Assembly: GCF_016086655.4 (NCBI RefSeq)
Contig: NC_052136.2
Coordinates: 47,422,492 to 47,486,491, forward strand
From: Lepeophtheirus salmonis
Taxonomy: Eukaryota > Arthropoda > Copepoda > Siphonostomatoida > Caligidae
DNA: 64,000 nt
Reading direction: 5' to 3'
The notes under the pieces are model-generated. The model was not told the DNA's origin. It saw only the letters and a list, made by a program, of their open reading frames with translations, and did not search any database. This document shows positions 34,194-47,455 of this stretch, one piece after another (position 1 is the stretch's first letter; every line of letters begins with the position of its first letter). A program made the position numbers and the translations under genes.

Positions 34194-36169
34194 GTAATAA
34201 CTAAATATATAAAATACATTTTGTATGTAAGTGTAGGAACACCGAGTAAAAAATCACTTTTACTTTTATGGGGCCAAAAAATACATAATAACTTGCAGAA
34301 AAGGATATCTCCTGAGAAAATATTAAATAAACAAGTTAATTTATAAATGGATTACAATTTTATTAGTCTCATCTTGACTTTAATGGATTGGTTTGTCACA
34401 AAAATGAAATTAAAATAGTATTTTTGCATCTTATATTAATATGTAATATAATGGACTTGATGCATGCACATAATCATTGACTAGAAATAGGAAATATAGT
34501 CGTTTGACATCTTATGCGTAGCTATCATACTACTGTCTTGCGTCACGCAGATAAGAGAAAGTCGGTCTGAGACATTGTTAGGAATTTTTGATATGTATAC
34601 AAAATATTAATTGAAACAAAATACCTTTTTGATGTATAGTTACGTACCATGAAACATTTAATCATTAAAGTACTTATGTTATTTTCGACTGTCGTATTAT
34701 ATCGAACTAATAATTAATTTTAGTTTGCAAAGTTAGTTATTGGAACAAAAAGAGAGTTTTACATATTATATTGCAAAATGTACCTTTGGAGTTTTTAAAT
34801 TCCTTTATAATAAATGAATGCCTCTAGGTAAATGTTAATTTTAGCTAAATAATAAATTGTTTAAAGTCAAAAATAGAAAATAAATATTTTATTCACCAAA
34901 TGGTCATTTGAAAAAAAAAAAAAAAAAAAAAAACTTAATGTTTAATCATTTTAACTTTTTATCATTAATAAATTCATTTTAATTAAATTATTCAATAAAT
35001 TAACCCATCTAATCTATTAAATAATTTTTGTAACACTTTTTACGACACAATTTCCGCTGAGTTGCTTGCTTCCACATTTAATCTTATTTAAAAACTTTCA
35101 TACTTAAATTTTAAAAAGATGTCGAATGCAGCATCGATTTTTTGGTTTTAATTCAGTTTTCGGTGAACAAAATTCGGATTAGTTTTTAAACAAGCCATGA
35201 GGGCAAATTCTGCACACCTACCCATAACACCAAAAGGGCCAAGAATTTCAAAGACATATTTATAGAGTCCAAAATTCGTTAATCAAAAGCACATCTTCAG
35301 CTTAAACTGGCTACTATGAATCACAACAAAGTGGTTTATGCCATTCAGCACAAGATATCTATCAAAAGTTATCAACGTGATTCATAGTTTCCCAAGGCTT
35401 TTTTCGGCATTTCTCATAAAATATATCTTTCAATATTTCATTAATTGCAAATAATCTATTCGTGCTACAAAGTTCACGAGGTCACTAGCTATAAATATAA
35501 CGTGCATTAGAATACATGATAATCTTATAGGTAGCAATTTTAATCTTTTTAGAATATTAATAACTAATTTAATTCAAAATTTGGACAAGTTTTAATATAA
35601 ACTATATTTTATGACGGTTTTTTTATTATATAAGACAGTTCTTAAATAACGTTTCTTAAATAAATGGCATTATTTAGGTCACCATGTTCATAAAAGAAAA
35701 CTCTATGATGACTATATTTTTTTAAATTTCTTTTTAATTAATAATTTCATTTTTATCTTATAAAATATTAAAAAATTAATTGGTCATTTAAATTGAAAAA
35801 TAGATTATGTCAGGTCTCAAACATTTATCCACGGGGAGAATATCAGCGTTTATGTTCTTTTGTACCTTATTAACACTTATATTCTGAAACAAGTTTATCT
35901 CAGAATAGAAGCCGTTAAATTTGTCAAAATCATTTTAATTTTCGAGTTCCCAAAAATGCTACAGTACTGTTTACAAAACAAAGAATTATCTGTTCATCTC
36001 TGGAAAGTTGATACTTACTTGATATGATGAATTGGAACGTAGTATTTTGGAAATACTCTACAAGGAGGAAAGAATATATACAACACACATTCCTTTTTTA
36101 AACTAAATAAATTTTTTTATTACTATAATTTGTATAATTTGAAAATTGTATTAAAAAAATCATGTCATG
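34194..36169. other. AT-rich stretch including a 23-A tract
   Basis: A run of 23 A lies at 34911-34933. It may be a retroposon tail, but no retroposon body was recognised upstream. No gene was seen; the 35170-35300 segment has somewhat higher GC but no supported frame. Confidence 0.45.
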
Positions 36170-36275
36170 AATTTCTTAAGAAATTATTAGAACACATTAG
36201 ATGGAGTAATGTTATACTACAATGCTCACTTATGCATAATCTCTTCAACTACATCTGACCAATTAAAGGAACAGT
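36170..36275 (+). repeat. SINE 3' fragment
   Basis: The tail CTTCAACTACATCTGACCAA then TTAAAGGAACAGT (36244-36275) is the diagnostic 3' end of the tRNA-SINE family. The sequence upstream (AGATGGAGTAATGTTATACT) resembles the GGAATAATTGTAAC body. The head is missing. Confidence 0.55.
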
Positions 36276-38469
36276 AAAAAAATGTACAACATTCAATCAG
36301 ACTTTGGAAAAATTTGGCGGACAAGTATTTCTCTTTTGTTGCAAGGAGTATTATTCTATAGTAATTTTGTACCGAAATTCCTCTTTCTCTAATTATTTGT
36401 TTTGGGAATCTGGGTCTGACTCGCTCACATGTGGGATCATATAATTATAAACCTGATTGCATAATATAAATAGTTTTCTCTCCAAAAATAGAGAGGGTAT
36501 TTTCTATTACTTTCCCTGTAGTCAAGAAGGGTTTTTGCAGGTGTATTTTCCCTCCAAGCATAGAATCATAACTTTTGTGTAATATAACTAGAATCTAAAT
36601 TTTCTCTATTTATATAATACTATACTGAAAAATGAGCAATTTTTTGAGCCATTGAACGATTGCTCACTAATGGAGTGAACGATACAGGTTTAAATAGAGC
36701 CACATGCCTAAGCTGCCATAATAGATGAGTTAATCTTTCATAAATAAAATTCATTATAAATGGAAAAAAAAAATAATGGATAGGCATTTCTTTGCATGTT
36801 AGTTTTCAATTTTACAAAAGCATGCCCTATTTTATTTATTTATCTATCCCATCTTCTAGTCTCCTCATATACAAAAAGACACACAAAAATCATTGTTTAG
36901 AAAGATATGATTGATATACCATAGAATATGCAAATTCTTCACCATTAACAATGCCTAAGAGACTACGTAAGATTAGAAAACGAGGTACTTAGATATAAAT
37001 AGAAAGATTGTTAGTATTGTTCAAAAAAAGATAATAATATTTAATATAATATGGGAATGTAAAAAGTTCTCAGAAAATAAAATCGCATAATTCCTTTGAG
37101 CATATTAAAAAGATTCTTTTCTTTTTGATTTCAAATACATATACAAAGAATTTCATTTTTTTTTCATTATTTATATTCCTTGATGTGTTTTTAATTTAGT
37201 ATTGGTTTTGGTTCCAAAAAAAAACCCTAGACCGATCTCAGAACGTTTTAATTTTGCTTGGACCAACTAAAATTTTGTGCTTTAACATGTTAATCGCGAA
37301 GTGGTTTATATATTTATATGTAATTCTAAATAAATATGCAAATTTGTGCTCATTTAAATCCCTCATTGCTATAAAAACCAATTTCCATTATATTGATTCA
37401 CTCATGTTATAGCTCGAACACTAAATTACCAATCTAAAAATGTTTTTAATTAAAATATTAAATGTGAAGTATTCCATGAGTCTTTAAAAGAAGGTTATTC
37501 AAAACCCCATGACTTTTATTAGCTGCAATACAATTGGCTTGTTTGGAAAGAAAATTGATTTGTCACAAAACAAATGGGGAAAAAGTGCCAAGCTTCACAC
37601 ATAGATGGTTTTGTTTTAATTCATGGTATCTTCAGTTAGTACTTACCCTCAAAGTCAGTTGTCAAAATTTCAAGACAATCTACTGTTTAGTTTGTGAGTT
37701 ATTGTGCTAAGTGTGACGTTACTTTATTTTTTCCAAAACAATGATCACAATACAATGTCTTGTTTTAATTTTACACTACTTCTTGAGGAAAAAAAATACC
37801 TTTCAACCTAAGCAATGACCTGAAAAGTATAAGCCAATTTTGAATGAAAAAAAGTATCTTCCTGGTTAACCCTGGAACTTTTCAGCCCATGTGTTGCTGT
37901 ACATTTACAATCAGCATAATCAGTTGAGTCTAGATTGGCAAAAGAAGAGAAAAGAAACCCTAGATCCGTCTCACATAAATTCGGTCTAGAGCAATTTTAT
38001 ACATGAAATGTTGATAATTTGAAAAGTTTTCAAATTATGACTATTGGTGTAATAACAAAATTTGTAGTTTAAAGTGTTCCATACGTGTATAACTTTCATG
38101 ATGGAATGGTGAAAGAGTCAATCTATAGACTTAAACTATTGACAGTAAAAAGTATACAACAGATTAAATAATATATATATTTTTTAATATGGCATAAAAT
38201 AAATTAAACTTAGACATAATTTTAACCTCTGATCTCTCGATATTATATATAATAATTAATAATATATATTATTGTTTGTTCAGTTCTCAACATTTGACTG
38301 AAAAGTGGGGGTTTCTTCTCCCTTCTATACTCTACAGAGTGAGCACCAAGAACATGCAGTAGCATGTATAAATTACGATAAGCGTGATTTTTATAGAATC
38401 ATGAAAATACAACTTCAAACCAATGTGTGATTTGTTTAAATACTATATTAAGCTATATTTTATATTCAT
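36276..38469. other. AT-rich stretch, nothing recognised
   Basis: No gene or repeat was recognised over about 2.2 kb. Confidence 0.5.
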
Positions 38470-38930
38470 TATGCCACCCTACTTTTAAAGCAATAACAGG
38501 CTTGACACGTCGGCGAATATATTGGGAGCTCTTGTCGAATAAGACCATGTTTATGACTTACCACGTAGTCAAGATAACAGTTTGGAGCGAATCAAAATTT
38601 TGATGAGTGGTGCGTCAGACATTCTTCTCCAAGACACTTTAACTCCAAAGTGCAAGGACTTAGGGGTAGGGCTAGAGGAGGGCCATACGGAGGCAGGCCA
38701 GATGTCAGCCATGTTGCCGTTGCAGAAGTTTTGGTTATTCTTGCATTTATGAGAGCTTTCAACATCATTCTCTTCCTTATTGGATTTCTTGATGTTGTAG
38801 GGAGTCCAAATGGAGATGATAAAGGTCTCCGTAGTCTTCTTGGCAATGCCACCAGCATGGAGGAGATCACACACGTGTTGTATTTTATGTTGTTGCTCTA
38901 ACATTTTAACACTTAGAGACATAGGATAAC
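38470..38930 (-). pseudogene. maT-like transposase deletion derivative
   Basis: On the minus strand the frame starts near 38895 with MLEQQHKIQHVCDLLHAGG, the N-terminal start of the HTH (pattern QQxKIxHVRDLLxAG). It passes within about 45 residues into NMADIWPASVWPSSSP and LHFGVKVSWRRMSDAP, matching the third-Asp block (usual WPPSSPDLNPLDFGVW). The last recognisable part is DKSSQYIRRRVKPVIAL at about 38550-38500, the C-terminal tail. The catalytic core is removed and the third Asp is lost. The 117- and 92-codon ORFs are this relic in two frames; the 83-codon plus ORF is its shadow. The terminal repeats were not resolved. Confidence 0.7.
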
Positions 38931-40105
38931 AACAACACTTGTTAATTTTTTATTCAGCGGTCGTTTGGAGGCGTAATGAAATATGGTATTTAAAAATGAC
39001 AGGGATGAAATCATAATTAAATACCACTGCAAATTCTAAGCTCTTTACGAGTGAACCCGACAAAAAATTGGTCCACTTTTTGAAAAAGATTAAATTGTAA
39101 CCCACGATCAAAAGTTTCAAAATTAATCGAAATAATGGTACAAATTGGTCTAAAAAATCACTTCAGACCGAGTCTCTACACTAGTATTTATGTATTTACA
39201 TAAATATACATTAATGAATGTACAATGTGCTTAAGTATTTTACAAATCAACGTATTTAACATACTTTTAAAGTCATTTTCTATTTGTCAATCCTAAATGT
39301 AGGTCAAACATCAACAGAATATTAACAATCTTTAGTTATATATATATATATATTCCTTATAATAATGCCCAGTGTCAACGTTGATGCTTGATACTACGCC
39401 CACAGACACAATATTTATGGGCTCTTTCAAATTTGAGAGAAATTTTATCTTTTTAAAATAACTTTTATTGTTTTTTACAACTGTTGGTAATGATTTTCAT
39501 TTCTTAGTCAACACCTGTATTTGTGACATCATTTAAGAATATGGGGACATCCGGTCAATTGCAACACAGAAAGCTTGCAATATGATTTTAAATATTTATG
39601 ATTAATTAAAATACAGAATACATGAAATATAAAAATATGCAGCCAGGGTTAAGCCCCTACAAAGGGTTATGTGGAAGTGCGAGTTGTAAATCGCAGGCAT
39701 TTAAGGTGATATAAAATAGACATACGGAAATCAACAATCCTGACAATTTTAATAATTTTTGATGAAAGAGCAGACTAGCTGACATGACGTTTTGTTAAGT
39801 TACCTACAAACTGCTATGAGCAGATGAAAATAAATACAACCCTCCCTTCGTTCAAGCAAAGACATAAACAGGAATGACTCAGTTTCCGATAAATAATCAT
39901 ACTCTGACACAAACAACAACTTTTTCTTGTGACTCCCAAAATACTCATTAGTCTTACTTTTTTTTGGTGAGACTTTATACTTAAATATCATCTACTCACG
40001 ATTTAAGGAAAAATGATAGCTGTTAATGTTGATGATGTTAATACTTAGATTTTTTTATTTCGGCCGTTTTTTTGGTAAGGTGAATAGTTTGTTTGTTTTT
40101 TTTCC
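38931..40105. other. AT-rich stretch without a supported gene
   Basis: A 63-codon minus-strand ORF (39800-39991, MIFKYKVSPKKSKTNEYFGS...) has no recognised family. TA-rich repeat sequence lies at about 39337-39353. Confidence 0.4.
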
Positions 40106-42098
40106 TCAGGTGTTTTCATCATTATTTATTTCCAGAGTATGGAATTTCCCTTTTTTACTACATGCAATTATATACAAAACTAGATTAAACATTTTTGTGT
40201 GGACATACAAGACGGAGAATAGCCTTGAGGATTTGTTGCAGAGTTATAGTTGAATGCCCTTCTTGGACTCGGAGTAGAATTGTGGATCGACATCTTATTC
40301 TTGACCAAGTCCTACTTTATTTTTTTCTCCCGCTTGTCATACTTGCTTGTAGCAGATATACATAAACGTCATTACAGTTAAGCTGCTTTCCTTAAAGCAT
40401 TTCTTAAATTGTCAAGTTTCATTTTTGGTTTCTTTATTCTTAAAATGCCCAAAATGCTAGTCATAACTGTCTAAAAAATAAAAATGAACTATTCCAGTAG
40501 CTAGAAAGAAAAAAATTTGAAGAGCATTTTTATATTTTCAAAGATGTTATCTTTATTCTTTATTTCTTGGAGAGATCAAATTATTAATTAATCACTAGTA
40601 CATTTGGATACAATAACGCAGAGTATTACTGAGGTTTGTTGGGAAGTTATAAGATAAAGTCTCATAGATAATATAAGAAAACGTCATTACTGCAAATTTG
40701 ATCTGCCCTTAAACATTCCTCTGAATGTCATGATTACAATGTTAATTCTCGTTTTTTTATTTATTTTTCCATACCGACAAGTTATATTTTATACAATTCT
40801 ACTTAGGGATGTGAATATTAGCTTAATTGAGATGAATTTTAAAATCTCAAAATTGGGGAAGGAACCTTACTCATCAATTTTTTTTTCCAAGAATTATGTG
40901 TTTAATATTATGAATGTTAACTTGCACCTTCCCGAAAATATGTTGTTTTAATTTTAGTTAGTAATAAATAGATGGTTACTAATCTAGAACTATGGCTTTG
41001 ATGGCTTAAGGGAGCCAAATAAAATATTCTAAGCTTATGGCTACTATGGTGCATCAATCCCCCCTCCATCATTTTAAAATATTTGCATTTCCTTATGGCG
41101 CTTATAACCATATCCTATAATATTCTCATTTAAAAATGTTTAATGTGGCACCGGTAAAATTGACTCGAATATAAATTATTTCATATGGTGTGTGTTTTTT
41201 TTTTTTGGTAGAACATTTTTATCGTACTGCCATAGCCATAGTCTTACTTTGGGGGGTCTGATATACCCTAACATACATATATTAATGTATAATTGAAAGG
41301 TATGATATCTAGGCATTTTTCCTCAAAAAATATTATTTTAACTAAAACTGGATTTTCAATTGTTGCAAGATTTTGTTTTGTTTGTGAGATGCAATTTGTA
41401 GAAATACAATTGAGTTGTATCATCTTGAAATATATTAAAAAAACAGCACACATTTGTAGGTATGTTGTATTAAATCTTTACGTGTCCATGTCAAACCAAT
41501 TCTGAGCAATTTAAAAAGTGTTTCAACTTTTGCCCCGCCTCCCTTTTAAAGCGAAATTATTTAGAAATAAAAATATAGAGTAAAATTCGAAAAATAATAT
41601 TCTTTCGAGAAATAAGGAAATATTTCAACACTTCTAGAATGAAATGACCAATTACAAATATGTGTAACCTTGATACCTTCTTCAATTAATCTCATTTACA
41701 AACTCTATAATTTGTATTACACTATCCTAATTTCCGTGTAATGACTCTACTGACCTCACCAGACCCATGTGAGAATTTAATAGCATCATCGATCAAAATA
41801 ATGTATGTATACGATGATGTTCTCTACATTGACATGTAAAAATCTGCCAGATATAATTATATTCAATGATGATGATAGATAAATGGAGCACAGAAAAAAA
41901 TGGATTTTGATGTTGTGTGCTTAATCTGCATTTTTCATAATTATAAGGTGTATACATCATTGAAATTATTGATTAATACCGTTTTTACTGATGTTATCAT
42001 AAACCTAAGCAACCGACACCACTTTAGAGACATATTGTACATCATAATTTCGCTAAATTAATGGACAATTTATTTAATTTGAAAATGTTTTTAGAGGG
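40106..42098. other. AT-rich stretch; one acceptor-like site
   Basis: TTTGTTTTTTTTCCTCAG at about 40092-40109 is an acceptor-like sequence followed by 47 open codons (starting VFSSLFISRVWNF, ending SLEDLLQSYS) to a stop at 40251-40253. This could be a terminal exon, but the same frame is also open upstream and nothing else supports it. The remainder is featureless. Confidence 0.3.
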
Positions 42099-42445
42099 GA
42101 GAAGCTTAGCTGTCATGACGTTTAATTGTATCAGCTGCAAGTAGCTGTGACGAGGTGAGATGGGAAAATGAACTAAAGAAGGACAGATGCAAGAATTACT
42201 CCGATATCGATCCCCAATTCAACTCTGAGTCAAACAAGGACTTACAATTTTAATTCCGTAACAAATGCTCCAGGATACTCTATGTCTTTTATGTGCATAC
42301 AAGAATCTTCAATCAGGTTTTAAATCTAATTAAATATAATAGAAAATGAACTTCACCCCTCAGAAATTGAATAATAATGACAACAGCTCAGGAAAAGAAA
42401 ATGCATTCTTCAGTTTGCTAACTTAAAAAAACGGTCAAGCTAGAA
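42099..42445 (+). repeat. Dispersed 350-bp repeat, copy 2, of coding origin
   Basis: This is the partner of 21271-21617 in the same orientation. The shared frame reads NYSDIDPQFNSESNKDLQ, a stop, FRNKCSRIL and TRIFNQVLNLI. Where copy 1 has a stop in IFYQ context, this copy has TRIFNQ, so this copy is better preserved there. The family was not recognised. Confidence 0.65.
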
Positions 42446-43382
42446 CCTACCAAAGATTTTCATCTCTATTTTTTTCTCTTTCTATCTCAAAATTGGAGAC
42501 AACGTAAGCGGATAACTGAAATTCAATTATTACAACCTTTTAATAAAGGGGGAAATAACTTCGCTAAGGTTAGCGAATAGGACAAGATAACTCTCGGCTC
42601 TTTTGATTTATTCAAACAATTAACACTTTGTAGAATCTTGAAAGTTTATAGAAAATCTCAATTACGGGGAAGAAGTTTGTCAGTTCGTCTCTTATGGAGT
42701 ATCAGGGTGGAGGAGCTCAGACCTTAAACCTGTATTGAATAAAAATTGGAAGCAAAGAATATCAAAATATCTCAGAAATTATTAAATTTGTACAATTAAT
42801 TTGGTCTCAGTCAAAGGGACAAGAAAATTAGGGATAATTTGAGGAAAATATATTAGCATTGCCATTACAGTAGTTAATTTATAAAATGTTTTCATGTGAC
42901 GTCAGCCTTGTTAATTTTGAACATTTTAAGGGTCTAAACAGCCAAGTTTTAATATAATATTGTTTTTCCTTTTCAATTATATTATAGTGAAATATTTCAT
43001 GCCAAAAAGAAACAAACACACTAAATTGCTACACCTTATTTTCTAACAAAAACTTATCCCTCTAATGGAAATAGTTTACACATTGATATATATAAAATAT
43101 TAATTTACTCCAAATTCTTAAATGAGTTTAAGATTCCAAAATTTAACTTAACTAACTCAATTGATAAACTAAAGTATTTATAGTAATCTTTATGAAAATA
43201 ATGACTTATAATATGAAAACTTTTCAAAGACTGATAAAAATAAAGGGGTGTGCAACAAGATCGATGTCAGTGTCAATACGACTCTAATTATTCATAGTAA
43301 TCTAGCAATTGTAAAGTAAAAAAAAAATAATAATAAAATGTTGAGTTAAAAAAAAAAATTATATTTACATTAAATTACTTTT
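42446..43382. other. AT-rich stretch, nothing recognised
   Basis: No gene or repeat was recognised. Confidence 0.5.
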
Positions 43383-44013
43383 ATCTATATTGATGAAGCA
43401 AAGTTTATCTGTGTGTATATTTGAAAGAAAATAAAGTAATTTTTATATAAGGAATAACAATATAGTCATATTTATGAACTCTTGCAGGTGTTTTCTATGT
43501 AACGTCGAATTGTATACAGGGTACGCTATATACAGAGCACCCGCATGAATAGCATATTCATAGCGTAGATCTAAAAAATAACATATTATCAAATCTCAAA
43601 GACATTTTGGACGTAGTATTGATTGTGTATACAAAATACACAACATAAAGTGCTCCCTGATGTACATTATAAAAATATTTTTATCCAAGAAATAACAATG
43701 TAGTCGAATTAATGAAATATCATAGGCGTTTCGCAAGTAGCATCAAACATATGTAGCTAAGCCAGGTAGCACTCTAGAGACTAAAGTACTCCCTGTCTAA
43801 TCATTGAATTCCTTTTTTTTTAAACTTTTGTTGTTATTACATTCTTGAGGAGATAACAAATATGTATTGAGTAACTACGTGTAGGAGTGCTTGCGAAAAA
43901 CGGTGATTTACACTTAAAATTTTTAGGGTAGTTATCTTCTATATTTCTTAAGCTAAGTGTATATGTTCGACATTGCCTACTAACTCAGGGTAATGGCAGG
44001 TTCTACCAGCAGT
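43383..44013 (+). repeat. Helitron-like repeat region, internally duplicated
   Basis: The region carries two relatives of the 52-kb module. ATCTATATTGATGAAGCAAA at 43383 matches the start of the 3' module there. GTTATCTTCTATATTTCTTA at about 43930, followed by GCCTACTAACTCAGGGTAAT and GGCAGGTTCTACCAGCAGT, matches its full length up to the terminal CTAGT (here CAGT). The body before it is duplicated: AATAACAATATAGTC at 43453 and AATAACAATGTAGTC at 43692 each begin a unit that ends in TAAAGTGCTCCCTGATG (43648) or TAAAGTACTCCCTGTCT (43782). No Rep/helicase coding sequence is present, so it would be non-autonomous. Confidence 0.5.
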
Positions 44014-45184
44014 ATTGTTATGATGTAAACTAATTATAACTTTTTTTAATCATGATTGGGAATGAAAAGGTATTTAAAAACGATATTAAAATATTTTTTG
44101 TTTAAACCTGTACTTCTAGCACTATTATGTCACACAATAGTTGCACTCCCATGACGTAGCCCCCTACTTCTCCAAACCCATAAATTTGTGAGAAAAACAA
44201 AATTATTCTTAATTAACAATCAACAAGAATAAAAATTGTATTCTACAAATAATTTTCAACAAATTTCTGATTTACGACGCATATGGGGGGGTTAAAAACA
44301 GTATTGCTAAAAAGTTAGCACCAATTTTAAAAGGCTTTTAGCTCGAAAGAAAATTTCTAGAGGGGGCCTTGGAAATAGCTGTTTTCCATCCCTAACAAAA
44401 TCCTTATGATTAGGGCCTAGATACATGAGTACAGTCATTTTGTATTTGTTACATTTTAGTTAAAAAACTATCGAAAAGTTTCAAAATTTCAATACCAATG
44501 AAAACTTGCAGAAGAATATTCGTATCGTGATAACAACATTAATAAGGTTTGATTTTTTCAAATGCAAATACAATAATTTAAACTCAATACAACTTGATGG
44601 TGAATGTAAATTAATCATTCATAAATCATAATTCCCCTCCTTAATTCTGTATATATATTTTCCAATCTTTTACTTCATACTATGTGAATAATATATACAT
44701 GTCATAGGTATACAGAAGGTCAACAAACTTTGTCCTTCCATACACATCAAATAAATTCAATAGCCCGAAGGTCAAACATTCCTATTTAATTATATATTGT
44801 ACAATAACTTTTTTTATAATTTGCTACCAGCAAAAACTACACAGGAAATGAAATAATAGCTATTTTACAAAAACGAATGAGTCTAATTAAATATAGCCTT
44901 TAAAGAATGCACGTTGAAACATTGTTTTTATAGTAATACTCATTCTATTGTAGGCACTTATAGGAGTAGAAAGGGCGGGGTTGCCTTACTACTAAGTAGG
45001 AACATATTATAACTTCTATTGTATAAGACAAAAGTACAGTAATTAACAGTAAATACAACAATCTATATTGTATCTCTCAACCTTTCCTTTTAGAAAATAA
45101 ATAGAAAAACATTGAAACTAGATGCAGGATTGGATTTTTTTTTTTATTAAATTCGAATTTTAAAAAGGAAATAAATAAAAGAAC
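44014..45184. other. AT-rich stretch, nothing recognised
   Basis: No gene or repeat was recognised. Confidence 0.5.
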
Positions 45185-45315
45185 TCTGCGTATAGTGCTG
45201 CGACAATTCTAATTCAAGACTATAGACTGTAGTTCTGTCCAGTTTAGTCTCAGTCTGGTCTAGTTCAGTCCTGAAACTTGTAAAGTTCTATCCTTGATTG
45301 AGTCCCTCAACTTTA
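45185..45315. repeat. CAGTCC-type MITE, left arm
   Basis: GACTGTAGTTCTGTCCAGTT, TAGTCTCAGTCTGGTCTAGT and TCAGTCCTGAAACTTGTAAA align to the left arm of 47805-48055. A recognisable right arm is absent, so the copy is truncated. Confidence 0.55.
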
Positions 45316-46829
45316 TTTCTTCTTTTTTAAATCTTTTTTAAATATTACTGACAGTCCGAAGCTTTTAGTTTTGTATGACGTCATCATATTTCTTGAAAAC
45401 TCGGCATAAATGCTTACAATTAAGTTACATATATTTATAAATTACTTGTTTCCTGCGTTCTTAGTCATTAATTTTCAATAACTTAAGTGGATTAGTAAAG
45501 ATAGAATGGATCCACATTTCCTCGGATTTGGTTAGGTTAAGATCTTTAGACATATTTGAGTAAAGTTTGGGTACCCGAATCTTTAGATTCAGATGCAAAA
45601 CCAAAATAGGAAGCATACTTGTCTCGAGTTTCAAGAACAATATATGTGAGGTTCATACATAATTAAAATATAATCCAGATTAAGGTTAGACTTTTTTCTG
45701 AATACTAATACCAAATAATGAATACCCAAACTTTAGTACTAAAATAGTATAATTTTTAGTCATTATTAAAACTATTCTGATTATTATTTTGGAACAATTA
45801 TGCGATGTAACTATTTATGTAGATGTCGCTCCAAGTATTAATAAAGATAAATTGAGGTTCTATTTCGATATAGATATTTTTGTTAAACTAGAATAGTTCT
45901 TGAGAAATGAAAAATCTTTGGATCTTTTTTTAAGATCCGTAAAAGTCCGAGTATCCAAGGCTTGTGCAGATATAAGATCATAAAAAGTTACCTATACTAC
46001 ACTCAAGTACTGCAGATCCAGATCGAAGACCCTTCCTATCTTTATGAAACAATAACTCTTGGATTTTTTAATGATCCGTCAAAGTTCCAGTACCTGGTTC
46101 GGGTCAATGATCTTTTCAGAGAATATAATTTTACTTATAATGTAGATGGACACTTCGGATCTGTGTCCAAAGCTGGTCCTATCACACTATATTTATATTA
46201 TTATGTATTCTGTGAAGGTTTTTTTGTAATTAAAGTTATAATGTAGTAGAAATACCAATCATTCTCATTTCTTCAGACATATATTCATTTTACGTCCTAT
46301 CTGAGACGTCCGGAGTATTTTTTTTAGAAATTTGTAAAACTATCCCTTTTTTTAACGCAAACCAATAAATTTCGATTTTACAAAAGCAAAAATTTAGAAG
46401 GACACAAATCCTTTAGATTAAATGTAAATCCTCAATTAGAAAAATATATTCCTAATTAAAAAAATAAAAACTTATTAAAATTTTATATTTTACTATATTT
46501 AAAAAAAAAATTTAACTCCCTCTTCCTTTAAAACTGACGCTGATCGGGCCAATTGTCCTCCTTTTTGGAAATCAACATATGCCTACCCTAATATTCCTAA
46601 AATTTCAAATATTAAAATGCCGAGTAACAACCCGTTTATATCCGAGTCCTTGTTTGAACTATACAGGTTCAATTTCGTTGGTTTTTTTACCGAGTAGGTA
46701 CTACTTGGTTAGAAAAATAACTTAACCCCATTTTTACCCAAAATTAAATAGTGATAGCAAATTACGCTATTTTTTCCAGCTTTTAGACTATTATCTATTT
46801 TGTAGGATTTAACTATGGATATGATCATA
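45316..46829. other. Low-complexity GGATCC/GATCC-rich stretch
   Basis: Short motifs such as GATCC and CCGAGTA recur irregularly between about 45505 and 46150. A 94-codon ORF (45962-46246) runs through them and is not convincing as a gene. The rest is AT-rich and featureless. Confidence 0.4.
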
Positions 46830-46885
46830 TCTTAATGTATTTTTTCCACCAACAGTCAAATGGAGTTGCACCGATTAGGTGCAAA
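46830..46885 (-). repeat. SINE tail fragment
   Basis: The reverse complement reads ACCTAATCGGTGCAACTCCA then TTTGACTGTTGG, matching the SINE tail (AATCAGTGCAACTCCATCTGAC). Confidence 0.5.
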
Positions 46886-46920
46886 TTTACATTTATAGTA
46901 CAATGTTGACATTTTTTTTG

Positions 46921-47205
46921 AGGAAAAAAAGAGCATAGGGAGAAGGTGGGAGCGATACGTATGGTACTGTTGAATTATGATCATTAATAATAACAGCTAC
47001 ATGCTATTTGAATTAGGAAGAATAACGTAAAGAAGAGTTTTCTATATTTAACATACTATTTGTGCATGGAAAATAGTGTACCTATATTTGAATTTATCTT
47101 TATTTATTTTATTATGTATATTTAAAACAATTTAAACAAAACAAAACAAAACACATTAATAAAACCAGGGCAACCGAATAAATAATAAACAAAAATAAGG
47201 AACGA
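46921..47205 (+). repeat. Dispersed repeat A, copy 1
   Basis: It pairs with 59755-60060 in the same orientation. Shared landmarks in order are GGGAGAAGGTGGGAGCGATA against GAGGAGAAGGCAAGAGCGAG, TATGGTAC, GAATTA, TTTAAAACAATTTA, and CGAATAAATAATAAAC against CGATTAAATAATGAAC. There is no coding capacity. Its class is unknown. Confidence 0.6.
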
Positions 47206-47309
47206 TCACAGCAACAACTGTCTTTCCATTTATAATTTTAAGCATAGGTTTTCGTTACTAGCATGTCATCTAAAACTATAGCACTCCAATTAATTTATCT
47301 CACCTAGGA

Positions 47310-47455
47310 AATATCTTAAAGACAATATCCACAACTATTGTATATTGCCTTCTCTATGCGTGAGTTCGAATCTATGGTAATCATATCAAAGGAATATGCA
47401 TTTGATAAGTATATGTACTTCATATAACTTCATCTGACTATTGAGGGAAAAATAG
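47310..47455 (+). repeat. tRNA-derived SINE copy
   Basis: The B-box-like GAGTTCGAATCTATGG at about 47361-47376 is followed by a shortened body and the tail ATAACTTCATCTGACTATTG at 47423-47442. The A box is not clear. Confidence 0.55.

Noticed and set aside
40026..40253. Possible terminal exon after TTTTTTTTCCTCAG
   Set aside because: The frame is also open upstream, the product is low-complexity, and no partner exon or conserved motif was seen.
45962..46246. 94-codon plus-strand ORF
   Set aside because: It runs through GATCC-rich low-complexity sequence and has no recognised family.
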